Counted from the first letter of the stretch, positions 17,400 through 26,302 are shown. The stretch is 64,000 nucleotides of DNA from an uncultured Draconibacterium sp. (GCF_963677565.1 NZ_OY781982.1:310001-374000), one strand, 5' to 3'. Notes: a model not told the origin generated them from the sequence alone. A program made the numbers and translations.

Positions 17400-18293
17400 T
17401 CACCAATCCACCAGCGACAGCCCAACACCAACAACGGTTTGTCGATGATTATAATCGATCAAACTTTCTCCATAACCTGAAAACACCTGTGCTCTGAATT
17501 TCAGATTATTGATAATCTTAATGGAATATGCAATCCTGATACTGCCACGATTATTATCTCCAAAACGAAGACTGTGACGAGCAGTGCAATTAATGGCATG
17601 AACTCCTTTTCCCCAGTTAACAAGCAGCTCGCTGCGCCCCATATAATTCTCTATTCCAGGGTTATCATCCTCGGCAGCTGTTTCGGGCAACCGCCACCAC
17701 GGCTTAAACACCACCGAAGTATTTTTGCCTTCCAGTGCTACCTGAGCAACAATACGGTTCCAGCTTCGCGATAGCGGATTTGCGCGACCATTGCTTTGAT
17801 GGTTAAATCCAAGTCCTAGAAACACACCATCCAATCCAAAAAGCCGGTAATGAACAGGAAGAATAAACATCGTCTCGGGTTCGTAATTTGTTTCACGAAA
17901 AGGCCGCGACAAATCGGTATTAAACACCTGCCAAAACGATGCCTGGGTATAGCCTACCCAAATGGCGCCGCCAAAAAAATCGTTTACCACTTTTGTTTTC
18001 AGGCTCAGCTGAAACATCTGCTCTGTTTTATTCAGCGGAATGGGCTCATCAATATTCCTGTCGGGATTAGCACTGTGCGGCATTCGGTTTACATTGTTCG
18101 AAACTTTGCCAAGCAACACATAAACCGGCTTATACGTGCGGATTACAAACAAATTTTTATCGTCGTTTTCCCCATCGCCAAGATCCCAGTGATCTGACAA
18201 GGTCGTTTCATCTCGCCCGAAAAGTTCCTGTGCCTGCGTATACGGAACAACGCAGACAAAAAACATGAGCAGCATGTTAATCTTTATTCTCAT
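17400..18293 (-). CDS. pldA: Outer-membrane phospholipase A
   Basis: The 297-aa beta-barrel protein has a signal peptide ending near TQAQ and the OMPLA catalytic region GLGFNHQSNGR with H165 and S167, then SRSWNR with N179, giving the His-Ser-Asn triad. PFRETNYEPE is another conserved stretch. It hydrolyses phospholipids that reach the outer leaflet and is active as a calcium-dependent dimer. The ATG at 18291-18293 is preferred over an in-frame TTG just upstream. It is divergent from the lysozyme-inhibitor lipoprotein. Confidence 0.9.
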   Translation of the reverse strand: MRIKINMLLMFFVCVVPYTQAQELFGRDETTLSDHWDLGDGENDDKNLFVIRTYKPVYVLLGKVSNNVNRMPHSANPDRNIDEPIPLNKTEQMFQLSLKTKVVNDFFGGAIWVGYTQASFWQVFNTDLSRPFRETNYEPETMFILPVHYRLFGLDGVFLGLGFNHQSNGRANPLSRSWNRIVAQVALEGKNTSVVFKPWWRLPETAAEDDNPGIENYMGRSELLVNWGKGVHAINCTARHSLRFGDNNRGSIRIAYSIKIINNLKFRAQVFSGYGESLIDYNHRQTVVGVGLSLVDW

Positions 18294-18415
18294 CAATTGG
18301 CTTTAACACTACGAAGATAGGGAATAACACGATGTATTACCTTATGCATTGGTAGTTCGTCTAACATCTTTTAACAGTTGGAAAGAAGGAATGAGTTGTT
18401 AAATGAGTATTGATC

Positions 18416-18567
18416 AGATTACTTCGGTCGTTCCTCCCTCGCAATGACATTAATTAAGGATAGGTTCCGGCAGCGGACAATAAAGTCTCTCCTGACACAA
18501 TTCACTCCTGTCCGCTGCCCTCTTTCCTATTGAAAAAGTGTCATTACGAGCATAGCGACGTAATCGA
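18416..18567. repeat. Large palindromic intergenic element
   Basis: The outer arms GATTACTTCGG...CGCAATGACA and TGTCATTACGAG...GACGTAATC are imperfect inverted copies. Near the centre GGCAGCGGACA (18469-18479) pairs perfectly with TGTCCGCTGCC (18509-18519). The 'GTCATT-CGA' ends resemble the repeats at 51064 and 53235. It lies in the 412-base gap between pldA and the divergent lipoprotein gene, which otherwise shows nothing coding. Confidence 0.7.
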
Positions 18568-18705
18568 CCCCTTCGTCCTACCTCTTGCAGCTTGTCATCA
18601 GCAACTTCAATTATCCTTCAAAAACTTTCCCTTCAATAACTTTTATTCTATGTAAACAATTCCTAATTTCAACAGACCGAAAACGATTAAACAGAAAGAC
18701 TTATT

Positions 18706-19923
18706 ATGAAGACAACACACATACTTTTAACCGGGCTCATTCTCCTGGTAATTATTAGTTGTAACAACCAAAAACAGCAAAACAAAACTGATTTAGAACA
18801 AACTGAATCGGGCGATATATACAGTTACATTTCAGCTGACAATAGTTACAATTTTGAGCTTCAGCACACCGACGATGGAATTATCCTGAACGATGTTACC
18901 CACAATAAAAATTATTCGATGAACCATGTTCGGGCAGCAAGCGGAGAACGTTATTCCAACGATGAAGGCTATGTTTTCTGGTCGAAAGGAAAGGCATTTA
19001 CCTTTTATAAAGGCGATGAAATAATAACACAAGGCCATCTTTTCGTGCAGCCAGATAAGTCCATATTTGGCAACTATGTAAACGACACTTACGTAATACG
19101 TCACGAGGGTTACGACTGGGTAGCTGTATCGGTAAAAGAAGGCAAAGACAATTCTATTTTGGTGTCGGTAAGATCGAGAGCCGATAAGAAAAAACCAACC
19201 TGTACCTTCGATGCAAATGCCTATCCAGAAGGCGAAAATTCGTATTATTCAGTTTACGACGGGAAGAAGATTGTTTATACCTTTTCTGATAAATCCATTA
19301 CCATTTCTACCGAAAATGAAGCCGACAAGAACATACTGAATTTCTTTTGCTCGGGAGGAGCCAGCTTTGCCGGAAGTTATAAAAAAATTAATGAGCCACT
19401 TGACGCCGACCAAGTCGACCAAACATCGTTTATAAAAACACTACGCTTACAGGGAGTTGGATTTACCGTTTCGTCTATTCGCAAAAACGATATAAATACC
19501 TTTACTGTCTTCTCATTCGGATTACCGCATGAATTCAACGAAACATTTGAAATTATCGGTAGTCGCGTAACGGATGCCGAGGTGGAAGACCTCAATGCCG
19601 ATGGCTCGCCCGAATTATTTGTTTATACCCAATCGGATGGCAGTGGAAGTTACGGCAATGTGCATGCTTTTTCGGTAAATAATTTGAAATCAATGAGTAT
19701 GGTAAACTTCCCACCTATTGCCGATAACGACGAGATAAACAATGGTTATATGGGACACGACGAGTTTGCCGTGGTAGAAAACCGCCTGGTACGGCGTTTT
19801 CCCGTGTATAAGGCTGGCGACACCAATGCAAATCCTACAGGCGGAATGCGCCAGATTAGTTACAAACTAACCGAAGGCGAAGCCATGCGGCAGCTGAAGG
19901 TGGATAAGGTTAATGATTATTAG
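18706..19923 (+). CDS. Lipoprotein with MliC-like and PliI-like lysozyme-inhibitor domains
   Basis: The 405-aa lipoprotein has a lipobox VIISC (C19). Residues about 45-105 match the MliC fold signature (YSMNHVRAASGERYSNDEGYVFWSKGKAF), which blocks c-type lysozyme. Residues about 241-405 match the PliI type (VEDLNADGSPELFVYTQ, SGSYG at 313-317, GYMGHDEFAVVE, RRFPVYKAGD), which blocks invertebrate i-type lysozyme. The 125-225 middle section has two cysteines (C166, C215) and no assignment. It is probably anchored in the outer membrane and protects peptidoglycan. The domain calls rest on remembered motifs, not a search. Confidence 0.75.
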   Translation: MKTTHILLTGLILLVIISCNNQKQQNKTDLEQTESGDIYSYISADNSYNFELQHTDDGIILNDVTHNKNYSMNHVRAASGERYSNDEGYVFWSKGKAFTFYKGDEIITQGHLFVQPDKSIFGNYVNDTYVIRHEGYDWVAVSVKEGKDNSILVSVRSRADKKKPTCTFDANAYPEGENSYYSVYDGKKIVYTFSDKSITISTENEADKNILNFFCSGGASFAGSYKKINEPLDADQVDQTSFIKTLRLQGVGFTVSSIRKNDINTFTVFSFGLPHEFNETFEIIGSRVTDAEVEDLNADGSPELFVYTQSDGSGSYGNVHAFSVNNLKSMSMVNFPPIADNDEINNGYMGHDEFAVVENRLVRRFPVYKAGDTNANPTGGMRQISYKLTEGEAMRQLKVDKVNDY

Positions 19924-20182
19924 TAAAGATGGAAGACCGAAGATGGTAGTCGGAAGATGGAAACACGAAGATGCGAATAGTGTTCGTAAGATTGAAAAGA
20001 TTGTTTTAGTCGTTCCTGCCTCGCATTTATATTTCCACGGTTACATACCTGACCACATATAAACCATAAATAAGAAAAATAGCTTAGGAATAAAATGCAG
20101 TATAAAATATTAAAAATTTGATTTTCGTAAAAAGTAATGGTTGGTTCGTTTTTAAAATTAAACCATATTTGTTTAACAAAAT

Positions 20183-21070
20183 TTGAATACAAAAAAAGAA
20201 AATAGCATTACAAAATGGTTTCTAAAACCATTCCCTGTTGTTGAATCGGCCAAAGATAAGTTACTTATATCTATAGGTTCGGGAGTGGTAGTGGTTGGTA
20301 TTCTATCCTTAATAAAGCCATTCGGAATAGAATCGTATAATGGAATATTCTTCTTTTTAGTCGGGTTTGGCATTATAGATTTTATAATTACAGCACTTAA
20401 CCTGTTCTTGTTACCGCTTATCGTTCCACGTTTTCTGAAAAGCACCAGTTTTACAACCGGTAAAAATTTGCTGGTTATCCTCTGGATTCTGCTAAACATA
20501 TCGTTGGTAAATTATTTTTACAACGACATTATGATCGCCAAGGTATATCCTGCAACTTTTGAAAATAACAGCAGCATTTTTAAGTGGGTAACAATGACTT
20601 TCTCTGTGGGAATTATACCTGTTATTTTTGCACTTTACTATATCGAAAAACGGTTTTTCCTGAGAAATTCCAACCTGGCAGAAATCCTCAACAAGGAAAC
20701 CAAAAAGACCAACTCTGATATGCAGGCTAAACAAATTCAGTTAAAATCGAATAAGGATACCACAATAACAATCAATTCTGCCGATTTAATATGTGTAAAA
20801 GCCGAAGGAGGAAACTATGCATCGGTATATTGGCACGAAGAAAACAGCACGAGAACGGAGCTGATAAGAATGACCTTGACTGGTTTTATGGAAAAGGCAG
20901 AAACGACAGAAGCCCTGGTGAGATGCCATAAGTCGTACATTATAAATTTAGACAAAGTAAAATCGTATCAGGGAAATGCCCGTTCAATTCTTGTTCAACT
21001 CGAAGGATTGGACTTTAGCGTTCCCCTTTCCAGGTCTTTCCCTCGAAATAAACTTAAAAAGCGTAATTAA
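20183..21070 (+). CDS. Membrane-anchored LytTR transcriptional regulator
   Basis: The 295-aa protein has four hydrophobic helices in residues 25-160 and a LytTR DNA-binding domain in about 190-290 (SADLICVKAEGGNYASVYW, RCHKSYIINLDKV, VPLSRSFPRNKLKK). No receiver or kinase domain is present, so the membrane part probably senses the signal directly. No ATG exists near the N-terminus; the frame opens with TTG at 20183, just after a near-consensus -7 box CATATTTG. Its TAA stop shares one base with a possible ATG of the acyltransferase frame (TAATG). Confidence 0.82.
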   Translation: MNTKKENSITKWFLKPFPVVESAKDKLLISIGSGVVVVGILSLIKPFGIESYNGIFFFLVGFGIIDFIITALNLFLLPLIVPRFLKSTSFTTGKNLLVILWILLNISLVNYFYNDIMIAKVYPATFENNSSIFKWVTMTFSVGIIPVIFALYYIEKRFFLRNSNLAEILNKETKKTNSDMQAKQIQLKSNKDTTITINSADLICVKAEGGNYASVYWHEENSTRTELIRMTLTGFMEKAETTEALVRCHKSYIINLDKVKSYQGNARSILVQLEGLDFSVPLSRSFPRNKLKKRN

Positions 21071-21198
21071 TGCCTTCCGGTTTACCACCGGAAACTTCCC
21101 ATCTGTACAGGCACATTCCTGTTCATCACTTTTCGTTCCTGTACGCCACATATTTATTTTTCCACCCTATACTTTCTCTATCATTGCTTATAAAAAAG

Positions 21199-22353
21199 AT
21201 GAGCGAAAGAAGATATGATATTGATTGGATAAGGGTAATTGTTTTTGACATTCTCATATTTTGGCATGTAGGACTGTTTTTTGTGGCTTGGGGAAACCAG
21301 GTTGAATGGGATTTACCCATAAAAAATAATGAGCAGGTTACCTGGTTGTTCTGGCCAATGATGTTTATCAGGCAATGGCGTTTATCCATTCTTTTTCTGA
21401 TTTCGGGATTAGGTACCTGCTTTTCCTTATCGTCAAAATCAGGACTAACTTACCTGAAAGAGCGTTTTATTCGTTTGTTTCTTCCCCTGTTAACCGCAAT
21501 ATTCATTATTGTTCCTCCACAGGTTTACCTCGAAAAACTGGCACAAGGCCGCGTTGCTGTTTCCTTCTTTCAGTATTATCCTTCCACTTTTCAGGGGGTT
21601 TACCCCGAAGGCAACTTTAGCTGGGGACATTTGTGGTTTATCGCCTATCTGCTTGTTATGTCGGTGGCAACACTTCCTCTGTTTCTTTATTTACGTAGCA
21701 AGGGAAGCCGTTTTTTTCATTTGCTTAGCCACTTAATTCATAAATCGCCATTCTACTTGTACGTGTTTTGCCTGCCACTACTATTTATTGAAATAAGCCT
21801 GCAAAAGCGCTTTCCGTTAACCATGGATTTAACAAACGACTGGTACGCTTTCAGTTATTATTTTATTTGCTTTTTAGGTGGTTTTATACTGGCCAACCTT
21901 GAAAAAACAATATGGAATGCCTTTGTTAAAATTCGATATTTCTCTTTGTTGTTTGGCATTATTGCATCAGTACCGGTTATTTTAATGATAGCTAAAGGAG
22001 AAAGTCCTTTATGGATACAAGTTGTAAAGCCGCTCAATGTATGGAGTTGGATTCTTGCTATTTTCGGATTTGGTTCGAAATATCTAAACAGAAAAAGCGC
22101 CATCTTGAGCTACAGAAATGCTGCAGTATATCCCTTTTATATATTGCACTTTACCATAACCCTTTTTCTGGGCTACCTGATAAAAGATACAGCAATGCAT
22201 TATGCACTAAAAATGTTGTTAATGATTATCGGAACCTATGGCATATCATTTATCTTTTATGAGTTTGTAATCAGAAGAATTGCTTTTCTACAGCCTTTTT
22301 TTGGAATAAAAGTCAAATCGTCTTCTCTCGTTCGAATCCTTTCGCAAGGATAA
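21199..22353 (+). CDS. Membrane-bound acyltransferase (acyltransferase-3 family)
   Basis: The 384-aa protein has about ten transmembrane helices and the family opening RRYDIDWIRVIVFDILIFWHV, whose histidine is the catalytic candidate, plus FLISGLGTCFSL and a GHLWFIAYLL loop. Such enzymes transfer acyl groups onto surface glycans or lipids. The ATG at 21199 gives the usual start; an in-frame ATG at 21070 would add 43 residues and fuse directly to the LytTR stop, which would favour coupling. The LytTR regulator is the likely controller. Confidence 0.82.
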   Translation: MSERRYDIDWIRVIVFDILIFWHVGLFFVAWGNQVEWDLPIKNNEQVTWLFWPMMFIRQWRLSILFLISGLGTCFSLSSKSGLTYLKERFIRLFLPLLTAIFIIVPPQVYLEKLAQGRVAVSFFQYYPSTFQGVYPEGNFSWGHLWFIAYLLVMSVATLPLFLYLRSKGSRFFHLLSHLIHKSPFYLYVFCLPLLFIEISLQKRFPLTMDLTNDWYAFSYYFICFLGGFILANLEKTIWNAFVKIRYFSLLFGIIASVPVILMIAKGESPLWIQVVKPLNVWSWILAIFGFGSKYLNRKSAILSYRNAAVYPFYILHFTITLFLGYLIKDTAMHYALKMLLMIIGTYGISFIFYEFVIRRIAFLQPFFGIKVKSSSLVRILSQG

Positions 22354-22479
22354 TTGAATCATACTCTTAAAAGGTAAAGCAGAATTACTTTACCTATACG
22401 TTCTGCTTAATAACCCGTATAAATGTTCGTTTTTTTTTTGACCTTATGTACGGATAATTTTGTGTGAAAGAAATTTTAT

Positions 22480-22707
22480 TTTATGTAAACCTTTGTTACT
22501 TTAGTGTTTCATTACCCGGCCACAGAGAAGATTAGCAGCGATGGAAAGGCCCTTGGAAATAGTTGTAGTTGCTGTTTGTAAACGTTTATCCGTCAGCCGA
22601 CGGACTTATAAATGCTTACAAACGGATAGAATTCTGAAAACAAACACTTTATGCAAATAACATAAACCTGATGCTATAAGCGAAATAACAACAATGATGA
22701 TACACAC
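22480..22707 (+). repeat. Leader repeat, copy 1, of a cassette-like module
   Basis: The first 73 bases (22480-22552) match 26598-26670 with only a few differences, and weaker matching continues to the word TACACAC just before each module's genes. The conserved core has GGCC...GGCC arms around a loop containing ACAGAGAAGATTAGCA. It may be a promoter plus structured RNA leader, or part of a recombination site. The gap 22354-22479 shows nothing else. Confidence 0.7.
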
Positions 22708-22757
22708 TAGTTACACACAAGCATGAAAAAAGAACTAAGCAACTTTGACTTATAATA

Positions 22758-23333
22758 ATGAAACCTATTTTTTCAATTTGGACAAAAACTAAAAAGACCT
22801 TTCAATTCTTAGAGGAAAGGGATGATGAAAGCAACAAAACAATGATTACAGTTTTGTTCTTCCTTTCTGCAATGGTCGTTGGATTTCCTAATTCACATGA
22901 TATTCACAAAATTATTGGAGGAAATTATTATCTAAGCCTATTTGTTTCACTTTTTGTATCAGGTCTAGTTGGGGTGACAATTTACAACTATATATTCTCC
23001 TATGTAATACTTGGAGTAAGTCGACTATTTAAAGGAAAAGCTTCTATTGATAGAATAAGGTTAGTCTTTGCTTGTTCTTTAATCCCAAATCTGATAATCC
23101 TACTTGTTGGACTGCTTATGATTATTCCAGCTTTAGTATTAGGTGACAAAAGTTTAGTTGGATATAATCATCCAATTGCAAATTATATATTGTGGATTGT
23201 GACATTAAAAATAATGGTTGTTGGACTAAAATATTTTAATAAGTACTCATATTTATTTGCCGCATTGACAGTTGTCATGCCTGTAGCTTTTGTTCAAGGA
23301 CTTTTATATTTAATACGATTTATAATAAAATAA
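22758..23333 (+). CDS. Yip1-like integral membrane protein
   Basis: The 191-aa protein has five hydrophobic segments (about 28-48, 58-80, 105-128, 140-160, 165-188) in the arrangement of the YIP1 family, with GVSRLFKGKASIDRIRLVFACSLIP between helices two and three. Bacterial Yip1 proteins have no settled function. It is the only gene of the first cassette-like module, lying between the leader repeat and the palindromic site. Its codon use is more AT-rich than that of the core genes. Confidence 0.6.
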   Translation: MKPIFSIWTKTKKTFQFLEERDDESNKTMITVLFFLSAMVVGFPNSHDIHKIIGGNYYLSLFVSLFVSGLVGVTIYNYIFSYVILGVSRLFKGKASIDRIRLVFACSLIPNLIILLVGLLMIIPALVLGDKSLVGYNHPIANYILWIVTLKIMVVGLKYFNKYSYLFAALTVVMPVAFVQGLLYLIRFIIK

Positions 23334-23342
23334 AATGCCAGT

Positions 23343-23476
23343 GTGTAACAAAGTACATATTGCAGGGCGGGGTTCAGTGGTACGCCAATTGCGGATTCTC
23401 GCATCGCAGTTCCGTGTCCTTCGAACAGGAACGCTCTCCGAAATCCGCCCCGACAACATGTACCAACCGTAAGCCA
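23343..23476 (+). repeat. Palindromic, attC-like 3' site of module 1
   Basis: The arms at 23353-23370 and 23445-23463 pair imperfectly over about 18 bases. Inside, GCGGATT (23391-23397) pairs with AATCCGC (23442-23448) and GTTCC with GGAAC. It starts with GTGTAAC and ends with AACCGTAAGCC. Its right half shares CGAAATCC..GACAAC.TG...AACCGT.A with the site at 28725-28853. GC content is far above the flanks. Confidence 0.65.
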
Positions 23477-23796
23477 CAAATAAATATTCCAACATTTTAA
23501 TATCCCTATTTTTAAAAATAAGCTTACATTCGCAGCTTATGAAAAGAAATACAAATAAGTATTCGGTATAACAGACAGGTTGTTTAAATGCAATTTCTTC
23601 CTTTTATTCTTAAAAGGTAAAATGCCACACCTGTCGAACTCTTCAAATAAGGTATCAATCTGCTTGCTTTAAGGTAATCCAGACTGATAGCTGTTTTCAA
23701 TATAATTTTATTATTAATACACTTTTGTTAAGTAACAAAGCAAAAGTTAAATTGGTATGCTGTTTTACTATGGCATACCGTAAGAACTATAACATC
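23477..23796. other. Gene-free spacer before the GNAT gene
   Basis: AT-rich sequence with no convincing frame. Near its end 'acacttttgttaag' is a weak promoter candidate for the GNAT gene. Confidence 0.4.
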
Positions 23797-24354
23797 ATGA
23801 CAAAAATAAATATTCAAATCAGAGCGACCGAAAGTGAAGATTTTAACAAGATAATGCGTGTTGAAGAACGTGCATTTGGCTATGTTAAGGAAGCCGAATT
23901 AACTGCCGGTTTATTGAAGGATAATACTGCTGAACCTGTTCTTTCGTTGCTTGCTTTTAATGGGAAAGAAGCTATAGGGCACATTTTATTTACCAGGGTA
24001 TACCTGAACGAAATGGATGACAAACAACCATTAATGCACATATTAGCCCCCTTGGCCGTTATTCCTGAATATCAAAAACAAGGAGTAGGTGGGTTATTGA
24101 TAAAAGAAGGATTACGCCTATTGGCAGAATGGGGTACTGAACTGGTTTTCGTTCTTGGACACATGGATTACTATCCAAAGTTTGGATTTATTCCGGATGC
24201 TAAGAAAATAGGATTTCCGGCACCCTATCCAATTCCTGCTGAATTTGCAAATGCCTGGATGGTTCAATCGTTGAATCCGGAAGGGTTTATAATTGACAAA
24301 GGGAATGTTATTTGCTCGAATGAATTGAACAAACCAGAGCATTGGAGAGAATAA
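23797..24354 (+). CDS. GNAT-family N-acetyltransferase
   Basis: The 185-aa protein has the acetyl-CoA binding loop in LAPLAVIPEYQKQGVGGLLIKEGLR (the Q/RxxGxG/A type pattern QKQGVG) and the later FVLGHMDYYPKFGFIPD stretch typical of one acetyltransferase subfamily. The acceptor is unknown. The ATG at 23797 starts the conserved ITIRATESEDFNKI-like sequence; upstream in-frame codons add a cysteine-containing tail of poor likelihood. It stands between the two cassette-like modules and has its own terminator. Confidence 0.85.
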   Translation: MTKINIQIRATESEDFNKIMRVEERAFGYVKEAELTAGLLKDNTAEPVLSLLAFNGKEAIGHILFTRVYLNEMDDKQPLMHILAPLAVIPEYQKQGVGGLLIKEGLRLLAEWGTELVFVLGHMDYYPKFGFIPDAKKIGFPAPYPIPAEFANAWMVQSLNPEGFIIDKGNVICSNELNKPEHWRE

Positions 24355-24378
24355 AATACGTGCACTGACAATGTATAT

Positions 24379-24417
24379 AAGCCATAGCGGAGTAAGTGCT
24401 TCGTCTATGGCTTTTTT
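24379..24417 (+). terminator. Terminator after the GNAT gene
   Basis: AAGCCATAG (24379-24387) pairs with CTATGGCTT (24405-24413), followed by a T run. The rest of the 316-base gap to 24670 shows no gene. Confidence 0.85.
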
Positions 24418-24670
24418 GTATACTCAAGGCCGGTAATACACTGAAAAGTCATTGCGTAAAATCCGTTACGGCTTACAAACGAAATCCTCAACTTCGCCAG
24501 CGCTATCCTCAATCGCTGCTTCAAATCAAACTATCGAAAAGCAAAAATCCACCTCATCCAATCACCATAAAAAATAAGATTTGCAAAAGCCCCTGATTTA
24601 CCATAACTTGTATACTTATAAACCAAATGCAATAAAACGTTAACTTTTTAAGAACTAAAACTCACCAATT

Positions 24671-25162
24671 ATGGCAACCACAACACCTACAGGGATTCCC
24701 GAGCCTGTTATTAACGAGGCTACCCAACTAATTACCAATGCACTTACCGTTTTAAAACCTTATTTAATTGCTTTAACGCCCCACGAGCGGCAGATCAGTG
24801 CCAAAATTAGCGATCGTTCATATCCCTTTGTGGAAAAAACATGCGATTATACGCTTTTGGCTCCTGAGTATGTTCCACAATACATGGATGCCGAAAAGCT
24901 GCGCACCGACTTGCTGGTACACGACCAACTGATCGAACTGCTGCGCATAAGCAAACAGCTTACCAACGGATTGGATGATTCAGCACTAAAAACCGGTGGC
25001 GATAGTTTCACTAATGCCCTGAATTATTACAACTCGGTTAGGCAAGCATCGCGCATTAATGTGCCCGGAGCCAAAAGCATTTACGAAGATCTGAAAAAAC
25101 GTTTTATCCGAAGCAATTACGGCAAGGATTCAGGGCCAGATGAACAGCCGAAAGCAGATTAA
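24671..25162 (+). CDS. Unknown protein, paralogue A
   Basis: The 163-aa soluble, probably helical protein is a clear paralogue of the gene at 25733. Shared landmarks are LKPYLIAL(T/S)P-ER near residue 35, the (Y/L)PFV segment near 55, a 'HDQL...LR..K.L...LDD' stretch and the C-terminal YYNSVR.A....PGAKSIY-DL-KRF block. There is no signal peptide, membrane helix or catalytic motif that I recognise. The C-terminus is a charged tail. A terminator follows. Confidence 0.75.
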   Translation: MATTTPTGIPEPVINEATQLITNALTVLKPYLIALTPHERQISAKISDRSYPFVEKTCDYTLLAPEYVPQYMDAEKLRTDLLVHDQLIELLRISKQLTNGLDDSALKTGGDSFTNALNYYNSVRQASRINVPGAKSIYEDLKKRFIRSNYGKDSGPDEQPKAD

Positions 25163-25193
25163 TTCATAATAACTATAACAGGATTATTAGTTT

Positions 25194-25228
25194 TAAAGGG
25201 AGCATCAGAAGTGGTGTTCCCTTTTCTT
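25194..25228 (+). terminator. Terminator after paralogue A
   Basis: AAAGGGA-CA pairs with TG-TCCCTTT around a loop, then CTTTT. The fit is good but the stem has single-base irregularities. Confidence 0.7.
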
Positions 25229-25292
25229 TTGCTCAAAAACAAAAGTAATGGAGTAACAAACACCCTTTTTGTGCTACAATATTGCAGTTACT

Positions 25293-25563
25293 ACCTTCTG
25301 AAGCACAAACGCCGCCTTCTGAAGCTGAATAGACACCTTCTGAAGTTCAAGCTTCAGCTTCGGAAGCTGAAATTCTACCTTCGGAAGCTCAACATCCGGC
25401 ATCTGAAGCTCAACGTTCAGCTTAAAAAGCTCAAACGACACCTTCGAAAGCTCAAATTTTATCTTTTGAACCCCGACGTTCGGCTTCAGAAGCCCAATCG
25501 ATACCTTCGGAAGCCCAAAGAGTACCTTCGGAAGGTGGTGCGACACCTTCGGAAGGCCCCCCT
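25293..25563. repeat. 13-copy, 21-bp tandem repeat with TTCGGAAG core
   Basis: Degenerate 21-base units of the type ACCTTCGGAAGCTCAAnnTTC run head to tail for 271 bases, the last unit partial. Each unit has the palindromic core CTTCGGAAG or a relative. Because 21 is divisible by three, both strands stay open in one frame (heptads such as LRKLKFY on plus, LPKVEFQ on minus). I treat it as a repeat array, not a gene. The rest of the 570-base gap holds only the terminator at 25194. Confidence 0.85.
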
Positions 25564-25732
25564 TATATTCCTTAAAAGGAAACAAATACTAGCACTTACA
25601 TACTGTATATCAACCACATGCCGCAAAGCATAAAAATTGCAGGGCAGATGTTTTGGCATAAGATAGTCAGTTGCCGTAATTTCGATTCAGTTTTAAACAA
25701 TATTATTTTTTAATCTATTAAAACACACAATT

Positions 25733-26221
25733 ATGGATAACAAGATCAATTTTACAATTCCTCCGGAAGTAACAACACAGGTAAACGAAGCACTGGCAGG
25801 TATTGCCACCTTGTTGAAACCCTATTTGCTGGCTTTATCGCCCGACGAGCGCCGCGCCCTTCCGAAAATGAGCGACAAAACATTGCCTTTTGTGGTGAAA
25901 GCACTGGACTATGTAAGTCGCGAGCCACAATTTGCACCTCCTTACCTAAATGTTGAAGGCCTGACCAACGACATGACTGTTCATTCGCAACTTACACCAA
26001 TTTTGCGCCAGGTGCGTATTTTATCGGACAACCTCGACGATACCACTATGGAAGCCGGTGCCGAAAGTTATGTGGCAGCACTAATGTATTACAACTCGGT
26101 AAAAATGGCAGCTAAAATGGATATTCCGGGGGCCAAATCGATTTACGACGACCTGAGTAAACGTTTTGAAAAAACGACTTCGGAAAGTGAAGAAACAACA
26201 GCAGAAACAGAAGCACAATAA
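25733..26221 (+). CDS. Unknown protein, paralogue B
   Basis: The 162-aa protein is homologous over its whole length to the 24671 gene (ATLLKPYLLALSPDERRALPKM, PPYLNVEGLTNDMTVHSQL, MYYNSVKMAAKMDIPGAKSIYDDLSKRFE). The final 15 residues are Ser/Glu/Thr-rich. It looks cytoplasmic and helical; I do not recognise the family. The paralogues are separated by the 21-bp repeat array, and each has its own terminator, so they are probably independent transcripts. Confidence 0.75.
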   Translation: MDNKINFTIPPEVTTQVNEALAGIATLLKPYLLALSPDERRALPKMSDKTLPFVVKALDYVSREPQFAPPYLNVEGLTNDMTVHSQLTPILRQVRILSDNLDDTTMEAGAESYVAALMYYNSVKMAAKMDIPGAKSIYDDLSKRFEKTTSESEETTAETEAQ

Positions 26222-26271
26222 ATTCCCGGGGCATGTGTAGGTGAATGGCTTTTCGGAGTTAAGTAATGTTG

Positions 26272-26302
26272 AAAGGTGCATCGGTAACGGTGCACCTTTT
26301 TT
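26272..26302 (+). terminator. Terminator after paralogue B
   Basis: AAAGGTGCA pairs perfectly with TGCACCTTT over a ten-base loop, followed by TTT. Confidence 0.9.

Noticed and set aside
23294..23495. Two short minus-strand frames in the palindromic site after the Yip1 gene
   Set aside because: They arise from the GC-rich palindrome that lacks stop codons; the start context and composition are not gene-like.
24396..24596. Small gene after the GNAT terminator
   Set aside because: The frame starts within the terminator hairpin and gives a Lys/Ser-rich, family-less product.
25293..25563. CRISPR array
   Set aside because: The 21-base units are contiguous and degenerate, with no unique spacers and no cas genes.
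25211..25633. Long open frames on both strands through the 21-bp repeats
   Set aside because: The frames are open because the repeat length is a multiple of three. The protein is only degenerate heptads on each strand, with no promoter or family match, so I call it a repeat.
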